A program made the translations under genes and the position numbers. Positions 59,286 to 64,000 of a stretch of 64,000 bases of DNA are shown one piece after another (position 1 is the stretch's first letter; every line of letters starts with the position of its first letter). Origin of the DNA: Lacticaseibacillus suibinensis (GTDB lineage: Bacteria; Bacillota; Bacilli; Lactobacillales; Lactobacillaceae); NCBI RefSeq assembly GCF_003946175.1, contig NZ_RHOK01000003.1, forward strand, positions 1 to 64,000, written 5' to 3'. The notes under the pieces were generated by a model that was not told where the DNA came from, made no database searches, and saw only the letters and a program-made list of their open reading frames with translations.

Positions 59286-59930
59286 ATGACCCCAGAAGCA
59301 CAATTAATGGCCTACGCCGAGGCGGTACTGGCCGCGGACCATAGCGGCCACGGGCTGGACCATATCAAGCGGGTGGTGGCCACGGTCAAAACCCTGCTCG
59401 TGCAGACACCAGCAGCCAATCCGCGAGTAGCCATTGCCGCGGCGACGCTGCATGATACCTATGATGACAAACTGGTGGCTGACGTTGCCGCTGCCAAAGC
59501 GCGAACTGGCAAGGCGTTGACCGCGGCGGGGTATGCTGATGAAGAACAACAAGCCATTTTTGCCATTATCGATCACATGAGCTTTAAGGCCAACCTGGCT
59601 GGCCATCAGCCGCTGACGCTGACCGGCCAGCTGGTGCAAGACGCCGACCGACTTGATGCCATTGGCGCCATTGGCATTGCCCGGGCGCTGATGTATGGTG
59701 GGGCCCATGCCCGCCGCTTGTACGATCCGGCCGTGCCGCCGCGCTGTGAGCTGGATGCGACCAGCTACCGCGATACCACCAGCACCACGATTGATCATTT
59801 TTACGAAAAACTGCTTAAACTCAAGGATCAAATGAACACAGAAGCCGCCAAAACCTTGGCCGCTGGGCGTCAGCAGGTGATGCTCGACTATCTCGCTGAG
59901 TTCAAAGCCGAATGGCAAGGTGAACGGTAA
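59286..59930 (+). CDS. HD-domain phosphohydrolase
   Basis: A 214-residue HD protein: HSGHGLDHIKRV (first His), AATLHDTYDDK (HD pair, about 57), and LVQDADRLDAIGAIGIARA (last Asp). The family removes phosphate or pyrophosphate from nucleotides; the particular substrate is unknown. GGAAGGAG precedes the ATG. The terminator-less end runs into the tRNA-Thr promoter region. Confidence 0.9.
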   Translation: MTPEAQLMAYAEAVLAADHSGHGLDHIKRVVATVKTLLVQTPAANPRVAIAAATLHDTYDDKLVADVAAAKARTGKALTAAGYADEEQQAIFAIIDHMSFKANLAGHQPLTLTGQLVQDADRLDAIGAIGIARALMYGGAHARRLYDPAVPPRCELDATSYRDTTSTTIDHFYEKLLKLKDQMNTEAAKTLAAGRQQVMLDYLAEFKAEWQGER

Positions 59931-59960
59931 AAAATTCTGCCGGAATTTTCCGGCCGAGGG

Positions 59961-59989
59961 TTGCGAGCACCTGATATATATAGTATATT
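59961..59989 (+). promoter_or_regulatory. promoter of the tRNA-Thr gene
   Basis: TTGCGA (59961-59966) and TATATT (59984-59989) with 17-nt spacing, in an A/T-rich stretch, 33 nt before the tRNA. Confidence 0.75.
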
Positions 59990-60021
59990 GTTTAGGCAGT
60001 TGTTTTTACGAACAACGACAT

Positions 60022-60094
60022 GCCGTCTTAGCTCAGTAGGTAGAGCGCATCCATGGTAAGGATGAGGTCGTCGGTTCAAATCCGATAGACGGCT
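60022..60094 (+). tRNA. tRNA-Thr (anticodon GGT)
   Basis: Full cloverleaf: acceptor GCCGTCT/AGACGGC (60022-60028/60087-60093), D arm GCTCAGTAGGTAGAGC, anticodon stem CATCC/GGATG with loop ATGGTAA (anticodon GGT, reading ACC/ACT), T arm GTCGG-TTCAAAT-CCGAT. CCA is not encoded; the discriminator is T. A normal 7-nt anticodon loop contrasts with the RNA at 527. Confidence 0.97.
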
Positions 60095-60098
60095 GCAC

Positions 60099-60126
60099 AG
60101 ACCCGACAGAGATGTCGGGTCTTTTT
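60099..60126 (+). terminator. terminator of the tRNA-Thr gene
   Basis: Perfect 10-bp stem AGACCCGACA/TGTCGGGTCT with GAGA loop, then TTTT. Confidence 0.93.
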
Positions 60127-60132
60127 GAATAT

Positions 60133-60256
60133 AGGCGCGGAGGCCACCGTACTTAGCCCAATGAGCAGCCTAACCCAAGGCATTGCCGCTGCTTTTTGGC
60201 GGCGAGGCATTGGGTGTAGCTGGTCACTTGGGCGTTGGTGGCCGGAGCGCAACTAT
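60133..60256 (+). repeat. interspersed hairpin repeat, 124-nt copy
   Basis: Starts AGGCGCGGAGGCCACCG seven bases after the tRNA terminator and ends GAGCGCAACTAT. GCCCAATGAGCAGC pairs with GCTGGTCACTTGGGC; tip CCAAGGCATTGCCGC with GCGGCGAGGCATTGG. Confidence 0.9.
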
Positions 60257-60259
60257 GCA

Positions 60260-60317
60260 AGGCTGCGGAGGGTGGCCGGTTTTAGCCACTCCCGCGTTGC
60301 CCACCGGAGCGCAACTA
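60260..60317 (+). repeat. short deletion copy of the hairpin repeat
   Basis: AGGCTGCGGAGGGTGGCC is joined through TTTTAGCCACTCCCGC to CCACCGGAGCGCAACTA, giving a 58-nt copy that keeps both end motifs but lacks the inner arms. It ends 25 nt before the CPBP gene start and thus lies in its leader. Confidence 0.85.
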
Positions 60318-60341
60318 GAAGCTGTAGAAAAGAGGTCCCTC

Positions 60342-61010
60342 ATGCTCAAACTACTTGGACGGGCATTGTTGACGATGTTGGCATTTGTTGCTTATTCCTT
60401 TGCCCAGTCGCTGGCGCTGGTGCCAACTCTAATGACGAAAGGCCAGGCTAGTGCCTTAGAAGTGGCTGGCGTCTTCATCGTGGTGTTTGGCGCATTGCTT
60501 TGGGGGCTTTGGCGCCTGTATCAACGCTTCTTAGCTAAGGAGCCGGCAGGGAAAACGTGGGGCCTCAAGCGCCTGGACCGGCAAACCTTGGGCTTTACCG
60601 TGCTCATGGCGGCGCTGTTGATCCTCATTCAAATCGGTGGCGGCTACTTGCAGTTGCGGCACATTACCGCCGAACCGGCCAATCAAAGCGCCCTTTTGCA
60701 GTTAATGCAGCAAGCGCCCTTGGCAATGGTGTTGATTGCCTGCGTCGGCGGCCCGGCCGCGGAAGAACTGATTTTTCGCGGGCTGTTGATGCATTGTTTC
60801 CCGCATCAGGATCAAACGCGCTGGCGCGCATTAAGCGGCTTGGTGTCGGCAATCATTTTTGGTCTGGCGCATAGTGGCTTCAGTGATCCGCTGAACTGGC
60901 TGATTTATGCCGGCTTAGGCGCGGTGTTTGCCGCAACGTATGCCCACACCAAAGATATTCGCTATTCAATGGTGCTTCATTTTCTTAACAACTTAGCCGC
61001 CTTATTATGA
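60342..61010 (+). CDS. CPBP-family intramembrane metalloprotease
   Basis: A 222-residue membrane protein with about six transmembrane segments and the Abi/CPBP motifs: GGPAAEELIFRGLLMH (EExxxR), FGLAHSGF (His) and MVLHFLNNL (His-x3-Asn). Such proteins act in CAAX-like processing or bacteriocin self-immunity; the target is unknown. AGAGG lies before the ATG at 60342, directly behind the short repeat copy; the frame is open through the repeats but without sense. Confidence 0.88.
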   Translation: MLKLLGRALLTMLAFVAYSFAQSLALVPTLMTKGQASALEVAGVFIVVFGALLWGLWRLYQRFLAKEPAGKTWGLKRLDRQTLGFTVLMAALLILIQIGGGYLQLRHITAEPANQSALLQLMQQAPLAMVLIACVGGPAAEELIFRGLLMHCFPHQDQTRWRALSGLVSAIIFGLAHSGFSDPLNWLIYAGLGAVFAATYAHTKDIRYSMVLHFLNNLAALL

Positions 61011-61119
61011 TCCAGCATCGCGCTTGCGGTGCTTTTTTGTATGGGTGGCAGACTTGAACCGGGCGGCTCGTAAGTGTACCCTCGAACCTGTAAGCGGTTT
61101 AGCGCAAGGAGGAATTGAT

Positions 61120-62049
61120 ATGGTAAAACGTTTGATCAGTGCCAATACTAGTGAAATATTGGCCATGAACGGTGAGGAATTGAAGCAAAGCATCAAGGCC
61201 TCAGAAGGGCGCACGGTGCTGTCAGAGAATGTGGTGCTGCATGAGCCTGGCGATGGCATCACCACGGCGGAAATTGCAGCCGCATTTGGGGCGGATCTGA
61301 TTTTGCTAAATGTGCTGGATGTGTTCAATCCGGTGATTTTGGGCCTGTATCCCGGCGAAGAAACACTGGCCACGGCCAAGCCGCATCATGATGGCGAAAG
61401 TATTCATCGCCTGCAGAAGCTGGTGGGCCGGCCCATCGGTGTCAACCTTGAGCCGGTGGATCCTGATGCCGACATGGCGGAAAATCGTCGCGTGATTCCG
61501 GAAGGGCGGATGGCCTCAGAAAAGACTTTGATTGAAGCGGAAAAACTGGGGATGAATTTTGTCTGCCTGACCGGCAATCCCGGCACCGGCGTCACCAACG
61601 CCCAAATCGCCGCCAACATCAAAGTGGCCAAGCGCGTCTTCAACGGTTTGATCATCGCTGGCAAAATGCACGGCGCTGGCGTGAACGAACCGGTGGTCTC
61701 CGTGGAAGCCACGCAAAGCTTCCTGGATGCTGGGGCCGATGTCATTTTGGTGCCAGCCGTGGGCACGGTGCCTGGGCTCGATGATGCTGACATTAAGGCC
61801 GTCGTGCGGCTGGCGCACGCCCATGACGCGCTGGTGATGAGCACCATTGGCACGTCGCAGGAAGGCTCCGGCGCCAGCTATGTGGAATCGATTGCCATTC
61901 GTAACAAAATCGATGGCGTCGACATTCAACACATGGGGGATGCCGGCTGGGGCGTTGTTTCACCACTGGAGAACCTTTACGCCTTAAGCCGCGCAATTCG
62001 CGGCGAGCGGCACACCATCTCGCGCATGGCGCGGTCGATTAATCGTTAG
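61120..62049 (+). CDS. TIM-barrel protein, DUF7916-like
   Basis: A 309-residue soluble protein with barrel-type strands: VVLHEPGDGITTAEIAAAFG, LILLNVLDVFNP, VCLTGNPGTGVTNAQIAANI, GLIIAGKMHGAGVNEP and GADVILVPAVGTVPG. It looks like a PEP-mutase/aldolase-like barrel and I associate it with DUF7916, found in lactobacilli; no substrate can be assigned. AAGGAGG is placed well before the ATG at 61120. It stands alone with a terminator. Confidence 0.6.
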   Translation: MVKRLISANTSEILAMNGEELKQSIKASEGRTVLSENVVLHEPGDGITTAEIAAAFGADLILLNVLDVFNPVILGLYPGEETLATAKPHHDGESIHRLQKLVGRPIGVNLEPVDPDADMAENRRVIPEGRMASEKTLIEAEKLGMNFVCLTGNPGTGVTNAQIAANIKVAKRVFNGLIIAGKMHGAGVNEPVVSVEATQSFLDAGADVILVPAVGTVPGLDDADIKAVVRLAHAHDALVMSTIGTSQEGSGASYVESIAIRNKIDGVDIQHMGDAGWGVVSPLENLYALSRAIRGERHTISRMARSINR

Positions 62050-62066
62050 TCTGGTATCCATCCTAC

Positions 62067-62110
62067 AAAAATACCGGCACTGTCCACACGGGATGATGCC
62101 GGTATTTTTT
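62067..62110. terminator. bidirectional terminator
   Basis: AAATACCGGCA (62069-62079) pairs with TGCCGGTATTT (62097-62107), with A and T runs on the two sides. It serves the TIM-barrel gene and the convergent helD-like gene. Confidence 0.9.
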
Positions 62111-62113
62111 GCG

Positions 62114-64000
62114 TTAGAGCTGCTTGAGCGCCGTGGTTGGCTGGGTGTAGAGACTGGCATCCAGGGCCGTTAACAGCGGACTTGGTGCATCCAAACTGAT
62201 CAAAACCAAGGTGTGCAGGGCGCGTGAGGCCAAGGTGTACAAGGTATCACGATCGCCGGGCTGATTGTAAGTGGTAGCTGAAATGTCAAAGCCGATCACC
62301 GCATCAAATTCCAGCCCTTTAGCTAGATAAACCGGTAAAATCACGCAGCCGGTTTGCATCTGATGATCATTGGGGGACAGGAGGGTGATTGGGACATCGA
62401 GCTGCAAGGTAGTGAACAGCTGCTCGGCGGTTTGCATATCCCGGGTTAAAATCGCCACTGTCGTGTTGGTCGCGAGGAGCTGGGTCACCTGCTTGATGAG
62501 ACCGTTGCGGTAATCCGCGCGCGGTAGGGTGAGCACTTGCGGCTTTTGCCCATCGCGGTTGAAGGCTTGAATGTGATCGCTGGCCGGCAAAAAGGCCTTG
62601 GCAAAGTTGGTAATCGGTAGCGTGGACCGATAGCTGCGGTTTAGGGCAATGAGGCGCATGCTGCTGCGCGGAAAGACGGTTTTGATGTCGTGGCTGAAGT
62701 CACTCGGCGCATAGTCGCTGCTGAAGACATCCTGGCGCGCATCGCCCAGCAGGGTCAGCTTGGCTTTAGGGAAAGCGAAGTGCAAATAGCGCAGCTGGGC
62801 CATGCTGTAATCCTGCATTTCATCAATGAAGACGTACTGAATATTGTGGTTGCGCCCGGTGCCAGCAATCAAATCACGCAAGTACAGAATCGGAGCGGCA
62901 TCGCTGAGGCGCAAGACGTGTTGCTCCAAGTCCTGACGGTAAGCGGTAATCATCTCTTGCCACACCGCTGCGCTCACCGGCGCCTGGCATTGGCTCAAAA
63001 AGCGGGCGTAGTCTTCGTAGGGATCCAAGAAGTAGTCATTGTAAATGGCATCATACACTGGGGCGAAGGCCTGCTTGACGAGCTGGGTGGCAATATAGCG
63101 CTGTTCGTCTTCGCCAGTGTCAAAGCGGCGGTCCTGCAAAAAGTCGCGAATCTGCTCATCGCTTAAGCTGCCCATGGCGTCTTGCACCCAGTCTTCATAC
63201 ACCGCCATTTTGATGCGAGTTTTCAGGCGGCGAATGAGCGTGTTTTTGGTGTCGAGAAACTTGTTGGCTGCGGTGGCTTGCGCCGGCTGGCTGGCGTAGA
63301 TTTTGGCAATCGTACTGGCGGCGAAGAACACTTCACCGTTCAGGACGATGTCGACAAAGTACGGAATCTGGCCAGCTGTGTTGGCGTAAGCTTTCAGGGC
63401 CGTTAAGTAGGCGGCGTCTTCCTTGTAGCGGCGCATGGTTTTGGCTGCTGCTGGAAGGCCATTTAAGTCGCGTTCATAGCGTTCGAACAAGGTTTCCACA
63501 TGCAATCCAGAGAAACGCTTGGCCAAAAACTCGCCTAAGGTGGCCTGCCGCATGTTCTTTTCCCCTAAACTGGGCAGCACGGCAGAAATGTAGTTGGCAA
63601 ACAGCTGATTGGGCGAAAACAGCACCATTTGATCCGCATCCAAGCCGCTTTGGCTGTGGTACAACAGGTAGGCAACGCGCTGGAGCACCGCGGAGGTTTT
63701 CCCTGAACCAGCGACCCCTTGTACCACGAGCAAGTCGTGGCTGGTGTCGCGGATAATATCGTTTTGTTCCTGCTGAATCGTAGCGACGATGTTCTTCATA
63801 TAGATGTCGCTTTGCGCGCCGAGCACGGCTTGCAGGATCTCGTCGCCGACGGTTTCATCGGTATCGAACATATTGGTGATGTGGCCGTTTTGAATCGTGA
63901 ACTGGCGTTTGTTGACCAGCTGCACAGTTTCGGGGCCAAACGGGGCAGCGTAAGTGACTGGTCCCAGCGTGCCGTTGTAGTAAATGGCGGCAATCGGGGC
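62114..64000 (-). CDS. helD: HelD/UvrD-family helicase, partial
   Basis: The reading frame stays open to the window edge, so the N-terminus is missing; a GTG at 63925 is not the real start. Upstream codons read PIAAIYYNGTLGPVTYAAPFG, typical of the region before the helicase core in HelD. Visible are Walker A VVQGVAGSGKTSAVLQRV, Walker B VFIDEMQDYSMAQLRYL, LLGDARQDVF, RLIALNRSYRST, and C-terminal motifs LPVYLAKGLEFDAVIGFDI and YTLASRALHTLVLI. Gram-positive HelD removes stalled RNA polymerase from DNA; helicase IV is the alternative. Length seen: 628 codons. Confidence 0.88.
   Translation of the reverse strand, partial: APIAAIYYNGTLGPVTYAAPFGPETVQLVNKRQFTIQNGHITNMFDTDETVGDEILQAVLGAQSDIYMKNIVATIQQEQNDIIRDTSHDLLVVQGVAGSGKTSAVLQRVAYLLYHSQSGLDADQMVLFSPNQLFANYISAVLPSLGEKNMRQATLGEFLAKRFSGLHVETLFERYERDLNGLPAAAKTMRRYKEDAAYLTALKAYANTAGQIPYFVDIVLNGEVFFAASTIAKIYASQPAQATAANKFLDTKNTLIRRLKTRIKMAVYEDWVQDAMGSLSDEQIRDFLQDRRFDTGEDEQRYIATQLVKQAFAPVYDAIYNDYFLDPYEDYARFLSQCQAPVSAAVWQEMITAYRQDLEQHVLRLSDAAPILYLRDLIAGTGRNHNIQYVFIDEMQDYSMAQLRYLHFAFPKAKLTLLGDARQDVFSSDYAPSDFSHDIKTVFPRSSMRLIALNRSYRSTLPITNFAKAFLPASDHIQAFNRDGQKPQVLTLPRADYRNGLIKQVTQLLATNTTVAILTRDMQTAEQLFTTLQLDVPITLLSPNDHQMQTGCVILPVYLAKGLEFDAVIGFDISATTYNQPGDRDTLYTLASRALHTLVLISLDAPSPLLTALDASLYTQPTTALKQL

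Noticed and set aside
60183-60341. N-terminal extension of the CPBP protease through the repeats
   Set aside because: The added 53 residues come from the hairpin repeat, while AGAGG and the hydrophobic start at 60342 fit the family length.

Overview
The window is a low-GC-phylum (Firmicutes) chromosome segment with fairly high GC, most like a Lacticaseibacillus-type lactobacillus. The clues are a maltose-phosphorylase operon, a D-aspartate-ligase-like ATP-grasp gene, a Spa-type sortase pilus operon ordered tip-base-backbone-sortase, a secreted NlpC/P60 hydrolase with Thr/Ala-rich linkers, TauE plus DUF1634, and strong AGGAGG ribosome sites. The species is an inference; no database was consulted.

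Layout. 1-653: end of an rRNA operon (23S 3' end, 5S, terminator), then a free-standing promoter / class-II-tRNA-like RNA / terminator unit. 767-3010: two peptidoglycan cross-bridge genes (ATP-grasp D-Asp ligase-like and FemAB/MurM-like). 3126-4691: thioredoxin and a two-part threonine/serine exporter. 4704-4871: unidentified RNA with its own promoter and terminator. 5093-19108: a GC-rich maltose/maltodextrin regulon (two GH13_31 glucosidases, neopullulanase, maltose phosphorylase, beta-phosphoglucomutase, MalK, MalEFG, MalR) with two perfect cre-like sites. 19118-22700: structured repeats and a nested mobile element, an ISL3-family IS inserted with an 8-bp duplication into an IS110-family transposase. 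22728-27521: branched-chain amino-acid ABC operon preceded by a leucine-rich leader peptide and attenuator. 27911-30487: deoCBD nucleoside catabolism. 30693-32207: cell-wall hydrolase. 32275-36126: a minus-strand cluster of nuclease-helicase, PD-(D/E)XK-like protein and sce7725/Beta-like protein. 36267-45439: housekeeping and unknown genes. 45697-52824: pilus operon. 53041-55387: PadR / DUF1048 / ABC exporter. 55446-59930: UvrA-like protein, nitroreductase, MarR, HD protein. 60022-64000: tRNA-Thr, CPBP protease, TIM-barrel protein and a HelD-type helicase running off the end.

Several intergenic stretches (27573-27810, 40903-41330, 60133-60317, and inverted at 19190-19360) carry one family of 58-172 nt imperfect hairpins that share 5' and 3' end motifs; a different cruciform lies at 38130-38355.

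The strongest candidate for something undescribed is the RNA at 527-614. It keeps the acceptor stem, D arm, GNRA-capped long variable arm and canonical T arm of a serine-type tRNA, but the anticodon arm closes on a CUUG tetraloop, so there is no anticodon. It lies directly upstream of the FemAB-type transferase operon, which suggests an aminoacyl donor used for cell-wall rather than protein synthesis. Next in interest are the leucine attenuator, the iron-sulfur-less XPD/DinG-like helicase cluster, the hairpin repeat family and the unidentified RNA at 4704.
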